A stretch of DNA of 32,173 nt from Desmonostoc muscorum FACHB-395 (lineage in GTDB: Bacteria > Cyanobacteriota > Cyanobacteriia > Cyanobacteriales > Nostocaceae), in contig NZ_JACJSF010000089.1 of NCBI RefSeq assembly GCF_014698035.1, positions 1-32,173 of the forward strand, written 5' to 3'. Positions 15,961-24,174 of this stretch are shown piece after piece. Position 1 is the first letter of the stretch, and each line of letters opens with the position of its first letter. The notes under the pieces were generated by a model. That model made no database searches, had not been told where the DNA came from, and saw only the letters and a list, made by a program, of their open reading frames with translations. Made by a program: the position numbers and the translations under genes.

Positions 15961-16881
15961 TTACTCATCTTCTGTTTCAGTCTCTTGAGCTTTGGTAGTT
16001 AGCCGCCAAGAGGTAGTTTTTTCAATATCTATAGACAGTTGCTCTAGATTTGTCCCTAAATCTTTTTGGAGTTTCTGAGTTAGGGTGATGGGAAAATCTA
16101 AATCAATATCTTGGGTTTGTGCTAGCCTGGCCAATTCCGAAAAAGTCGCTTTGACTGTAGTGCGATCGTAACTTGTCAGTTTATGAGAAGAAGTTTCAGA
16201 TATATTCTGAGCTTGCATCGCTTTTTTCATGCGTTCTTGCAAATGCTCAAATTCTGAATTCAACAACTTCCATTGTTGCTCAAGTTGTGAGTATCTAGTA
16301 CTTAGTGAGATTAAATCTTCCGTTGCGGGTTCGGGGTTGGCTTTGGCTTGTAAACCTAATAAATTTGAGTGGATTTGAGCAAGATAAATACAATCTAGAT
16401 AAGCATACTCTATCTGTTCTTCAGTCAGGGGGCGTTTTCCCCAATCGCTGGTTTGCTCTTGTTTATCGATATTGTTAAAGCTACAAAGTGCTGTAGCTAT
16501 AGTTTTGAGTTGATAGTTAGGTAATGGCAAAATATGGTAGGGAATTTTTTTTGCCATTTCTAAAGTGCAGGTAATATTTTTAGCTTTCTTGTTACCGAGA
16601 AATTTTAGATCATAACTGGCATTGTGAAAAACTTTTTCAATGGCAGAATTTATCATAATTTTTTGAATAAATTCAGCTATGATATTAGATTGGTCTAGCA
16701 CATCTAAAAGATAGACGTGATCGCCACTCATATCTTGAGGATTATCTAACACCTGAATCAGCGATAGTCTAGGATTACGACTTTTATAGTCAGCTACTTC
16801 TGTATCAATCCACAGTGTTTTGACATTGGTGTATTCAGCGACAATATCACTAATTTCGCTGGCAGAAGTGAGGTAGGGCAT
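15961..16881 (-). CDS. RNase D-like 3'-5' exonuclease (DEDDy)
   Basis: The 306-aa protein starts with a DEDDy exonuclease domain: WIDTEV gives Asp26 and Glu28, HNASYDLKFL gives Asp91, and YAYLD gives Tyr159 and Asp163. These residues bind two metals and hydrolyse RNA (or DNA) 3' ends. NPRLSLIQV is the usual RNase D context. The C-terminal part (about 190-306) is helical, with a coiled coil (LEQQWKLLNSEFEHLQERMKK), and lacks a clear HRDC domain, so it is shorter than enterobacterial RNase D. Start is ATG 16881. The role is probably in tRNA or small RNA 3' maturation; the specific substrate is unknown. Confidence 0.88.
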   Translation of the reverse strand: MPYLTSASEISDIVAEYTNVKTLWIDTEVADYKSRNPRLSLIQVLDNPQDMSGDHVYLLDVLDQSNIIAEFIQKIMINSAIEKVFHNASYDLKFLGNKKAKNITCTLEMAKKIPYHILPLPNYQLKTIATALCSFNNIDKQEQTSDWGKRPLTEEQIEYAYLDCIYLAQIHSNLLGLQAKANPEPATEDLISLSTRYSQLEQQWKLLNSEFEHLQERMKKAMQAQNISETSSHKLTSYDRTTVKATFSELARLAQTQDIDLDFPITLTQKLQKDLGTNLEQLSIDIEKTTSWRLTTKAQETETEDE

Positions 16882-17346
16882 TGGCTGATATTTCCTGAAT
16901 ATTTAGGGCATTGTAAGTAAGCCATAGTTTTCTAAAGTAACATTTTGTTGGTAATTTTGCTGGCACAGGATTGCACAAACATGAAGTTTTGAGCTGTATA
17001 GGCGGAGACATCGCCAAACTGACTCAAATCTGATAACATCGATTCACTACTTTAAGGCTGCATAGTTTATCATTGGAAAAGCTCCTCAGCATCTACATTA
17101 AATTCATAGGAGCTACAGGCCGTATATACAGGTATCTTGGTTAGCAACCGTCAATAAAATTGAATTGGTGCTTCTCAAAAATGGCTGCAAAATCTTAGCC
17201 TAAACAAATCGTTCAAGTTTCAATTTCCAGTAACCTGAGTAATTGCTTGACACTTTTGCTACTTCACATTTAATTGCTTTTTAACATCTGCTCCTCACCA
17301 TGACACACAAATTAATTGCTTTCAGTAATCAATTCGGAGATAGATA
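16882..17346. other. Intergenic between divergent genes; promoter candidate for the BON gene
   Basis: 465 bases separating the RNase D-like gene (reverse) from the BON lipoprotein (forward). TTGACA at 17247-17252 is a perfect -35 hexamer, but the sequence 17-18 bases further (TTAATT/TAATTG, 17270-17276) is a weak -10. Start of transcription would be near 17282. A GGAGA ribosome-binding site lies just before the ATG at 17347. No RNA gene or repeat was recognised. Confidence 0.4.
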
Positions 17347-17805
17347 ATGAAAAAGCTAATTCTATTAATCGTTAGTAGCATTTTGGTAGTTGGTACTTTT
17401 GGCTGCCAAGAGGCTCCTAAAACTGGTTCGGAAACTCCCAGCACTACTAATGAAGCTGCTCAAGTACCAGCAAAACCTGCTTCTCAGATAAATGAAGCTG
17501 CCAAAGTTCCAGGAATACAAACAACTCCTTTAGCAACTAGCACAGATACTAAAGTTAAAACCGGTTCTGAAAAAACGGCAGCAACAAAAGTTAAGAGCGA
17601 CTTAAAAACTGAAGTTAGCACCAAGTTGAACAAAGGCTTACCAGGCAATAAGTTACAGGTTGAGAACAAAGAGGGTGAAATTATCCTCAAAGGCACAGCG
17701 ACTTCTGCTGAAGAACTCAAGAAAGCTGAAACTTTGGCTAAGGAAGTTCAAGGTGTGAAGACTGTGAAGGTGGAAGCAAAAGTTGAAACTGTGAAAAAGC
17801 CATAA
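17347..17805 (+). CDS. BON-domain lipoprotein
   Basis: The 152-aa product starts MKKLILLIVSSILVVGTFGC, a lipoprotein signal with Cys20 as the lipidation site. A low-complexity linker (residues 21-80, rich in Pro, Thr, Ala and Lys, with NEAAQVPAKPASQ and NEAAKVPG repeated) leads to a BON domain (about 80-150): VKSDLKTEVSTKLNKG, LQVENKEGEIILKGTATSA, then AEELKKAETLAKEVQGVKTV. BON domains bind membrane surfaces and are linked to envelope stress. It has its own promoter candidate and a strong terminator, so is probably monocistronic. Confidence 0.88.
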   Translation: MKKLILLIVSSILVVGTFGCQEAPKTGSETPSTTNEAAQVPAKPASQINEAAKVPGIQTTPLATSTDTKVKTGSEKTAATKVKSDLKTEVSTKLNKGLPGNKLQVENKEGEIILKGTATSAEELKKAETLAKEVQGVKTVKVEAKVETVKKP

Positions 17806-17846
17806 AATAATAACTGGAGTTCTCAGTTAATATCGGCATGAAAGCC

Positions 17847-17887
17847 AAACAGGGACTTACACAAATGTAAGTCCCTGTTTTTTATTT
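17847..17887 (+). terminator. Strong Rho-independent terminator after the BON gene
   Basis: AAACAGGGACTTACA (17847-17861) and TGTAAGTCCCTGTTT (17866-17880) form a perfect 15-bp stem with a 4-base loop (CAAA), followed by a T-rich run. It begins 42 bases after the BON stop. Confidence 0.92.
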
Positions 17888-17942
17888 GCTCAAATTTAAG
17901 CCACACGACTCTATTAGTTTGTCAAGGAAGTTCGTAGTAAAG

Positions 17943-18112
17943 ACTAGCCCTTTCAAGGTGACTCGTAAAATCTCTTATCTTTTCTCGGCGATCTCCGTGC
18001 CTCTGCGGTTTAAAAGTATTTTTTCTAACCACAGAGGCGCAGAGGACACAGAGTATAGAGCTTAAAGAGAAATCTATTTACTAAAATTTTTACGCACCTT
18101 GAAAGGGCTAGT
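17943..18112. mobile_element. 170-bp MITE, copy 2, with 7-bp target duplication
   Basis: Perfect 18-bp inverted ends (ACTAGCCCTTTCAAGGTG at 17943-17960, CACCTTGAAAGGGCTAGT at 18095-18112), flanked by AGTAAAG at 17936-17942 and 18113-18119. The interior carries a second, imperfect inverted repeat (CTCTGCGGTT and AACCACAGAGG) with GAGGCGCAGAGGACACAGAG. There is no coding capacity. The same-length copy 1 lies at 7874-8043, so the pair defines the family. It lies between the BON terminator and smc. Confidence 0.92.
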
Positions 18113-18299
18113 AGTAAAGACTAAACTCCTTGCAATATTGTGCTTTTCTTTGAAATAAGATTTTCCTTACCGCCTCTGTGCTAGCCTTGCAACAAGCTGT
18201 TACGCGTCTACGATAATCCTGAATTCTCTCCCCTACCCTCTTGCGAATTTTTAATTAGTTGATACACTTGTTCTTCATTAGCCCAGTTAACCAGCGCCT

Positions 18300-21200
18300 A
18301 TGGTTCATATCAAGCGCGTGGAACTTACCAACTTTAAATCCTTCGGCGGTACTACTTCAGTCCCTTTGCTGCCGGGGTGTACTGTCATATCTGGGCCAAA
18401 TGGTTCGGGTAAATCTAATATTCTCGATGCACTGCTATTTTGCCTCGGACTCTCCAGTTCTAAGGGAATGCGAGCCGATCGCTTACCAGATTTGGTAAAT
18501 AACACCCAAACGTCTAAAGGACGCGCTTCTATTGAAGCTAGCGTCACTGTGACGTTTGATTTGTCGGATGAAATCTCACACAAAGGCACAAAGGCGCAAA
18601 GGGAGGAGGTAGAGGAGGCAGGGGAAGCAGGGGGAGCAGGGGGAGCAGGGGAAGAAAATCCAAAATCCAAAATCCAAAATCCAAAATCGGCAGAGTGGAG
18701 TGTTACTCGAAGGCTGCGAGTTACCCACCAAGGAAGTTACACGTCGAATTACTATATCAATGGTGAAGCTTGCACGCTGACGGAGTTGCATCAGCAACTA
18801 AGTAACCTGCGGGTTTATCCTGAAGGCTACAACGTGGTGCTGCAAGGGGATGTCACCAGCATTATCTCGATGAATGCGCGGGAACGACGGGAAATTATTG
18901 ATGAATTGGCTGGGGTGGCGGCGTTCGATCGCAAAATCATTCAAGCCAAATCAACTTTAGATGAGGTGAAGGAAAAGGAAGATAGCTGTCGGATTATTGA
19001 GACAGAATTAACTGCACAACGCGATCGCCTTTCTCAAGATCGTGCTAAAGCTGAGAGATATCAAAAACTCCGCACGGAATTTCTAGCGAAACAATCCTGG
19101 GAAGCCGTTTTATCATGGAGATCGCTACAAGCACAACAAGAAAAGTTGGTTCACGAAATTCAAACAGGCGATCGCAATTCTAGTGAACTCTCAACCCAAC
19201 TCACTAATCTAAATTCCGAAATTGTCCAAAAAACTGCTGAACTTGAACAACTCAATGCCCATGTCAAAGCATTGGGTGAAGATGAACTTTTGGCAGTACA
19301 ATCTACCCTCGCCACTCAAGAAGCAGAACGAAAACAACTCCAGCGTCAGCTAACGGAATTACAAACAGCTTCCCAAGAAACCGCCAAACGTCTGCTTCAA
19401 ACTCAGCAAGAAATTGAAAAACATCGACATTCCCTAAAAGAAATTGCCGAAACCCACATTGTAGAGACGCGATTCATCGCGTCTTCCCAACACCAAAGGA
19501 ATGAAGCCCACCAAGCCTTAGAAACCTCCCGCGAAGCCGCCGCAGAAATCGCCTCAGCTTCCGAAGCCTGGGTGCAGCAACAAACGGCATTTAATCGTCA
19601 AATTGAAACTCTGTTGCAAACTTTAGAACCGCAACGCACAGAAAAAGCACAACTCACAGAACGGAATAATCAGTTACAGCAATTAATTTCCGAGCAAACC
19701 CAGTTAATTGAACGCGACGAACCGCTATTAGCCCAAAAACAAACTGACTGTAATCAAGTTGAAACGGACTTTAACGTCTCTAGCGAACCCATCCAGAATT
19801 TAGCCCAAAATCTCTCAGCCACAGAACAAGAATTGCAAATCCAACAGGAAACCCAAAAGCGGTTACTTTTTGAACAACGGGAAAAACAACGCCAGTTAGA
19901 TAAAATAGAGGCGCAAACACAAGCACAGCAAGAAGTCCAAGGAACCCAAGCTAGTAAAGTTATTTTACAATCGGGAATGCCTGGACTTTGTGGCTTAGTT
20001 GTGCAGTTGGGAAAAGTGGAACCCCGTCATCAGCTAGCTTTAGAAATGGCTGCCGGTGGACGATTGGGACATATTGTGGTGGAAGATGATGGTGTAGCCG
20101 CAGCCGGGATTGAATTGCTCAAACAGAAACGTGCCGGGAGAGCGACTTTTTTACCACTAAATAAAATTCACGCACCTAAATTTACTCAAGATGCAACGCT
20201 GCGTTTCGCTAGCGGCTTCGTTAACTATGCTGTGAACTTAGTCGATTGCGATCGCCGTTACAAAGATGTATTCAGCTATGTTTTTGGTAACACAGTCGTA
20301 TTTGCCAGCCTTGAGGCGGCGCGGAAAAATTTAGGTTTATATCGCATCGTTACCTTAGACGGGGAATTATTGGAAACTAGCGGTGCAATGACTGGTGGTA
20401 GTAACAGCAATCGTTCAGCGTTGCGGTTTGGTACAGGTGAAGCAGCGGAATCTGATGAAGCGATCGCTTTAAGAAGTCGTTTGGTGGATATTGAGCGAGT
20501 TTTAGAGCGTTGTACTGAAGCGATCGCTACTTTGTCAGCCAGAAGCAAAAAACTCACCCAAGAACTCACAGAAGCGCGTCAGGCGCGGCGCGAACAGCAG
20601 TTGCAATTGGAACAGTTGCAAAAAGATATTAAGAGTTTAACAGCGCAATTAGAGGGGACGCGATCGCAACTCGCCCAAAACAGCGAAAAGTTAGCCACTG
20701 CTCAATCCCGATTAGAAATTTTAAATCGGGAATTACCTGGGCAAGAAACTCAGTTGCAACAATTACGACACGCTTTAGCAGAGTTAGAAGCATCTCAAAC
20801 CCCCAGTGAATGGCAACAAATCCAAGCAACCATTAAAATTCAAGAGCAACAATTGCAACAACGCGAGACAACATTACGCGAAGCTGAACAAAGATTAAAA
20901 AATTTGGAAAATCAGCAACAACGTTTGCAAGAAAAAATCCAAGAAGGGGAGGAGCGAATTAGCCAATATCATCGCGAACAAGAGACGCAACAAAATCAAC
21001 TAAATACCCTCAGCACTCAGCACTCAGCACTCAGCACTCTCATCACCCAAACCCGCGCCAACCTGAGCCTTATGGAGCAGAATTTGGGAGAAGAGAAACA
21101 AAAACGCGACGCTACAGAATTGGAAGTGCGATCGCACCTTTTGCGCCAACAACAATTGCAATGGGAAATCGAAAAACTCAAAGAAACCCAAGAGAAGCGG

Positions 21201-21950
21201 CGGGAGGAACTAATTGCACTGCAAAGCCAGTTGCGGGATATGGGAGCAGAATTACCAAATCCCCTACCGGAAGTTCCAGATAAAGTAGATTTGGAAGAAT
21301 TGCAGAAAGAATTGCGATCGCTTACCAAACGCTTACAGGCAATGGAACCTGTCAATATGCTGGCGTTGGAAGAATACGAACGCACCCAAAACCGCCTCCA
21401 AGAACTGACGCAAAAATTAGAAACACTAGAAGGGGAACGCACCGAACTACTTTTGCGGATTGAAAACTTTACCACATTGCGGCAACTTGCTTTTAAAGAA
21501 GCATTCGATGCTGTCAACGAAAACTTTCAATCAATTTTTGCCATTCTTTCCGACGGCGACGGCTTCTTGCAACTTGAAAATCCCGAAGATCCCTTTAGTA
21601 GTGGACTAAATTTAGTCGCGCACCCCAAAGGCAAACCCGTACAGCGCCTAGCTTCTATGTCTGGGGGAGAAAAATCACTTACAGCCTTGAGCTTTATCTT
21701 TGCTCTTCAACGCTACCGCCCATCGCCCTTTTACGCCTTTGACGAAGTGGATATGTTTTTAGATGGAGCAAACGTAGAACGATTAGCTAGAATGATTAAG
21801 CAACAGTCACAACAAGCGCAATTTATAGTTGTGAGTTTGCGTCGTCCGATGATAGAATCAGCCGAACGCACAATTGGCGTTACTCAAGCACGAGGAGCCT
21901 ACACTCAAGTTTTGGGGATTAAATTACAATCATCCAATACATCTGCTTGA
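18300..21950 (+). CDS. smc: Chromosome segregation/condensin protein SMC
   Basis: The ring-shaped ATPase that compacts and segregates the chromosome. In 1216 aa: N-terminal head with Walker A GPNGSGKS (32-39); long coiled coil; hinge about 555-700 (GLCGLVVQLGKVEPRHQLAL, GAMTGGS); second coiled coil; C-terminal head with signature SMSGGEKSL (1119-1127) and Walker B FYAFDEVD (Asp1148, Glu1149). Three repeat-derived insertions interrupt it in frame: 40 aa at residues 92-131 in the first head lobe, a short palindrome near 388-395, and a CTCAGCA heptamer array near 903-912. Start is ATG 18300. The PRC-barrel gene follows 58 bases later, probably co-transcribed. No separate promoter was recognised between the MITE and smc. 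Confidence 0.96.
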   Translation: MVHIKRVELTNFKSFGGTTSVPLLPGCTVISGPNGSGKSNILDALLFCLGLSSSKGMRADRLPDLVNNTQTSKGRASIEASVTVTFDLSDEISHKGTKAQREEVEEAGEAGGAGGAGEENPKSKIQNPKSAEWSVTRRLRVTHQGSYTSNYYINGEACTLTELHQQLSNLRVYPEGYNVVLQGDVTSIISMNARERREIIDELAGVAAFDRKIIQAKSTLDEVKEKEDSCRIIETELTAQRDRLSQDRAKAERYQKLRTEFLAKQSWEAVLSWRSLQAQQEKLVHEIQTGDRNSSELSTQLTNLNSEIVQKTAELEQLNAHVKALGEDELLAVQSTLATQEAERKQLQRQLTELQTASQETAKRLLQTQQEIEKHRHSLKEIAETHIVETRFIASSQHQRNEAHQALETSREAAAEIASASEAWVQQQTAFNRQIETLLQTLEPQRTEKAQLTERNNQLQQLISEQTQLIERDEPLLAQKQTDCNQVETDFNVSSEPIQNLAQNLSATEQELQIQQETQKRLLFEQREKQRQLDKIEAQTQAQQEVQGTQASKVILQSGMPGLCGLVVQLGKVEPRHQLALEMAAGGRLGHIVVEDDGVAAAGIELLKQKRAGRATFLPLNKIHAPKFTQDATLRFASGFVNYAVNLVDCDRRYKDVFSYVFGNTVVFASLEAARKNLGLYRIVTLDGELLETSGAMTGGSNSNRSALRFGTGEAAESDEAIALRSRLVDIERVLERCTEAIATLSARSKKLTQELTEARQARREQQLQLEQLQKDIKSLTAQLEGTRSQLAQNSEKLATAQSRLEILNRELPGQETQLQQLRHALAELEASQTPSEWQQIQATIKIQEQQLQQRETTLREAEQRLKNLENQQQRLQEKIQEGEERISQYHREQETQQNQLNTLSTQHSALSTLITQTRANLSLMEQNLGEEKQKRDATELEVRSHLLRQQQLQWEIEKLKETQEKRREELIALQSQLRDMGAELPNPLPEVPDKVDLEELQKELRSLTKRLQAMEPVNMLALEEYERTQNRLQELTQKLETLEGERTELLLRIENFTTLRQLAFKEAFDAVNENFQSIFAILSDGDGFLQLENPEDPFSSGLNLVAHPKGKPVQRLASMSGGEKSLTALSFIFALQRYRPSPFYAFDEVDMFLDGANVERLARMIKQQSQQAQFIVVSLRRPMIESAERTIGVTQARGAYTQVLGIKLQSSNTSA
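18573..18692 (+). repeat. 120-bp repeat-derived insertion within smc
   Basis: An AAAGGCGCAAAGGGAGGAGG-like stretch, a GCAGGGGGAG-type purine tract, and nearly five copies of AAAATCC (18655-18687) sit between DLSDE and EWSVTRRLRV. The same kinds of sequence are normally intergenic in Nostoc-like genomes. It adds exactly 40 codons: charged and glycine-rich residues, then NPKSKIQNPKS. Confidence 0.85.
19465..19484 (+). repeat. Palindromic repeat inside smc
   Basis: AGACGCGAT and ATCGCGTCT pair around TC, preceded by GTAG. This is the GTAGAGACGCGAT...ATCGCGTCTC dispersed palindrome; a degenerate relative lies near 23233-23258. It is read as VETRFIASS in the first coiled coil of SMC. Confidence 0.65.
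21009..21036 (+). repeat. CTCAGCA heptamer STRR inside smc
   Basis: Four perfect consecutive CTCAGCA units in the second coiled-coil region, translated as LSTQHSALST. Heptamer repeats of this kind (STRR) are typical intergenic repeats of heterocystous cyanobacteria. Confidence 0.85.
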
Positions 21951-22008
21951 GTTTTTGTTAATAATAGTGTATAGACAAACCGGATTCGAGATCAGGACTC
22001 GGTATAGA

Positions 22009-23007
22009 ATGACCTCCGAACAGATAATTAGACGTTCCGATATATTAAACACCCAGGTGATTACCCGCGACAACGGCAAGCGGCTAGGCATCATCAGTCA
22101 AGTATGGGTTGATATTGATCAACGAGAGGTTGTGGCTCTTGGTTTGCGAGACAGCCTGATCTCCATTTCGGGCATACCGCGCTACATGTACCTCAACAAC
22201 ATCAGCCAGATTGGTGATGTCATCTTAGTTGATAACGAAGATGTAATAGAAGATATCGAAGTTGAATCTCTCAGCAATCTGATTAACTGGGAAGTAATTA
22301 CAGAAACAGGTGAAGTATTAGGCAAAGTCCGGGGCTTCAAGTTCAACGGCGAAACCGGGAAGCTTAACTCTATAGTCATCGCTTCTTTAGGATTACCCCA
22401 AATTCCCGACCAATTTTTGAGTACTTACGAGTTCTCAGTAGATGAAATTGTCAGTACTGGCCCCAATCGGTTGATTGTGTTTGAGGGAGCCGAAGAACGG
22501 GTGAACCAGTTGACAACTGGTTTACTAGAGCGTTTGGGTATCGGCAAAGCACCGTGGGAAAGGGATGCAGAAGAAGAATACGGCTATACTCCGCCACGCC
22601 AAGTTGCACCAGGTAATCAACTCCCTAGTGGTGTGCCATTGCAGCCACCCAAGCAGAGAGTTCGCGCCCCCGAACCCGTAGCGCGGGAAGAGGAATGGAA
22701 TGAAGACTATGTGGAAGAAGAAAGGCCACAGCGTCAGGTAATGAAGGCGCGGCAGTATGAATCTATTCAATACGAAGAAGACGAGGAAGAAGATAACTGG
22801 AGTGAAGCAACGGGTAGCGACAGGTATCAACAACCGCAGCCGCTAAAGTATGAAGCCAAGCCCTACAACAGCAAGCCTTATGTTGACGAATACGATGATT
22901 ATGATGATGTAGAAGGCGATGCTTGGGAAGATGAGCCGAAGCCTGTGAATATTCCTAAGAAAGTCAAGGAAAGACAGCCAGAATACGAAGAAGAAGGCGG
23001 ATATTAA
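22009..23007 (+). CDS. PRC-barrel domain protein encoded downstream of smc
   Basis: Using ATG 22009 (MTSEQIIRRSDILNTQVITR) gives 332 aa; upstream in-frame sequence overlaps the smc end and reads as non-protein, so it is excluded. Two PRC-barrel-like units are seen: residues 12-75 (TQVITRDNGKRLGIISQVWV, REVVALGLRD) and 90-165 (INWEVITETGEVLGKVRGFK). From about residue 190 the chain is disordered and highly acidic (EEDEEEDNW, DEYDDYDDVEGDAWEDE). PRC barrels act as adaptor domains in RNA processing and photosynthetic regulation; this one's role is unknown. Placement 58 bases after smc suggests one operon. Confidence 0.85.
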   Translation: MTSEQIIRRSDILNTQVITRDNGKRLGIISQVWVDIDQREVVALGLRDSLISISGIPRYMYLNNISQIGDVILVDNEDVIEDIEVESLSNLINWEVITETGEVLGKVRGFKFNGETGKLNSIVIASLGLPQIPDQFLSTYEFSVDEIVSTGPNRLIVFEGAEERVNQLTTGLLERLGIGKAPWERDAEEEYGYTPPRQVAPGNQLPSGVPLQPPKQRVRAPEPVAREEEWNEDYVEEERPQRQVMKARQYESIQYEEDEEEDNWSEATGSDRYQQPQPLKYEAKPYNSKPYVDEYDDYDDVEGDAWEDEPKPVNIPKKVKERQPEYEEEGGY

Positions 23008-23017
23008 TTAATTCGTA

Positions 23018-23052
23018 ATGACGCTCGCGGACTCGCTACCGCTACGCTAACG
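23018..23052. repeat. 35-bp small dispersed repeat flanked by 9-bp direct repeats
   Basis: A segment containing ACTCGCTACCGCTACGCTAA lies between two copies of TAATTCGTA (23009-23017 and 23053-23061). It belongs to the same sequence class as the insertions in hrcA and tnpB. The flanks may be a target duplication, but TAATTCG-type tandem repeats are common here, so this is not certain. Confidence 0.55.
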
Positions 23053-23099
23053 TAATTCGTAGTTCAACCGGAAAATTACGAATTATTTCTCAGATAAGT

Positions 23100-23137
23100 T
23101 TAGCCCTCTCCTTGTAAGTAAGGAGGGGGCTAATTTT
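23100..23137 (+). terminator. Rho-independent terminator after the PRC-barrel gene
   Basis: TTAGCCCTCTCCTT and AAGGAGGGGGCTAA form a 14-bp stem with one mismatch and loop GTAAGT-like sequence, followed by TTTTTT. It lies 93 bases after the stop. The same palindrome occurs inverted at 24146-24170, so it is also a dispersed repeat. Confidence 0.8.
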
Positions 23138-23261
23138 TTAGGATAAGTGAGGTGTAGAAGCAATACGTTGGTTCGGTTAAGGTTTTTTGATGAAAATTCT
23201 AGATCACAAAACCGCGATGAATGATCACAAAGACGCGATAAATCGCCGTCTCTTGTCTTAA

Positions 23262-23627
23262 CTATTGGCTCAGGGGTGGATATTCAATTCGATCCTGGTA
23301 TTCATCCTCAAACGAAGCTTCCACAATGATGATTAATTCTTCAACAATTTGTCCAATGCTTGGGTTTGCATCTATGGTGAAAATTCCAGGAATATGGCGA
23401 CCTGAACCTAAATGGTCAGCCAAATGTCTGGGCATCGACTTACGGTTATTTGTCACCAAAATAAATCCATTGGTTTCGCACCAAATCAAAATCTCTGGAT
23501 CTGGAGTACCCTTGGGTGGCACATCTAAATCCCCAATGATTCGCACGACCAATTCAGGGTTGCGTCGCACAAGTTGAGAACGATATGTAGGACTCAGATG
23601 TTCATCCAACAGATACCGGATTGCCAT
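23262..23627 (-). CDS. DUF5615 PIN-like putative toxin
   Basis: Using ATG 23627 gives 121 aa starting MAIRYLLDEHLSPTYRSQL, the usual DUF5615 opening with an acidic residue after the first strand (LLDEHLS). DPEILIWCETNGFILVTNN carries the second conserved part (D...FILVTNN), followed by SMPRHLADH. The family is PIN-like and usually found as the toxin of a DUF433/DUF5615 pair; RNase activity is presumed, not shown. Its ATG overlaps the TAA of the DUF433 gene by one base (TAATG), so they are coupled. Upstream codons belong to the partner's frame-shifted shadow and are left out. Confidence 0.85.
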   Translation of the reverse strand: MAIRYLLDEHLSPTYRSQLVRRNPELVVRIIGDLDVPPKGTPDPEILIWCETNGFILVTNNRKSMPRHLADHLGSGRHIPGIFTIDANPSIGQIVEELIIIVEASFEDEYQDRIEYPPLSQ

Positions 23628-23962
23628 TAGCTTTCCTGCAACTGTTTTCCAGCGTTTTCTTCCTGAATCTGTCGAAACCTCATCCTGGCAGGAGATGGAT
23701 TTCGCTGTTGTTCTTCGCGCATGGTTCGAGAAAATTCCAACCAATCTTCCAGATATGCATCAACCTTTGAATGATGATGCAAGTAATACAAAATCGTGGC
23801 GTAAACCTGTTCTAACGTCACCGTATGAAATTGTTCGGCAATTTCTTCTGGTGTTTTGCAGCGATAGATATACTCGTAAAGAATGCTCTCAATCCCAATC
23901 CGGGTTCCTTTGAGTAGGATGTCATCTGGTGCAAGGGCGTTGAAATACTCTTCCAGGTTCAT
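23627..23962 (-). CDS. DUF433 putative antitoxin
   Basis: The 111-aa protein has the DUF433 helix-turn-helix core: DDILLKGTRIGIESILYEYI (13-32), then TPEEIAEQFHTVTLEQVYATILYYLHHH. The C-terminal third is charged and helical (SRTMREEQQRNPSPARMRFR). It is the first gene of the pair and would bind both its toxin and its promoter. Start is ATG 23962. The pair is bounded by inverted copies of a 25-bp palindromic repeat (23100-23124 and 24146-24170). Confidence 0.85.
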   Translation of the reverse strand: MNLEEYFNALAPDDILLKGTRIGIESILYEYIYRCKTPEEIAEQFHTVTLEQVYATILYYLHHHSKVDAYLEDWLEFSRTMREEQQRNPSPARMRFRQIQEENAGKQLQES

Positions 23963-24032
23963 AAAGCAATACCCCTCAAATTAACATTCCACTTTAATCA
24001 TAAAAGAACACCGGGAAACTCTATGATCAACC

Positions 24033-24086
24033 CTAAAACAGTTTGTAACTAATTAGTTAAGTGTTCAGAAACTCCCCAAAAACTGC
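24033..24086. repeat. About 53-bp direct repeat, copy A
   Basis: Begins CTAAAACAGTTTGTAACTAA and ends TTCAGAAACTCCCCAAAA plus a few bases. It matches 25012-25064 with a handful of changes in the middle (TTAGTTAAGTG versus TTTAGTGAACTG). The two copies are in the same orientation, 979 bases apart, and enclose the Phd/VapC pair and the hsdS remnant. Confidence 0.85.
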
Positions 24087-24145
24087 GTGCCCCTACGGGT
24101 GCAATTCACGCAAACGAGAAGCGCTATAAGATTAATTCAGCCTTT

Positions 24146-24170
24146 TCCTTACTTACAAGGAGAGGGCTAA
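24146..24170. repeat. Palindromic repeat, inverted copy of the 23100 terminator
   Basis: TCCTTACTTACAAGGAGAGG plus GCTAA is the exact reverse complement of 23100-23124. It is followed by TTTTTTAG and touches the vapC stop codon. As a terminator it would act on the forward strand, where no gene ends, so it is better seen as a mobile or dispersed repeat. Confidence 0.75.
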
Positions 24171-24174
24171 TTTT

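Noticed and set aside
16882..17346. tRNA or small RNA gene in the 465-base gap
   Set aside because: No cloverleaf, strong hairpin or terminator was seen; only a -35-like TTGACA.
18305..18797. Reverse-strand ORFs at the smc 5' end
   Set aside because: They are antisense to smc and owe their length to the low-complexity insertion at 18573-18692.
21874..22008. Longer start for the PRC-barrel gene overlapping smc
   Set aside because: The extra 45 residues are the smc end read in another frame plus leader; the PRC fold starts at MTSEQ (22009).
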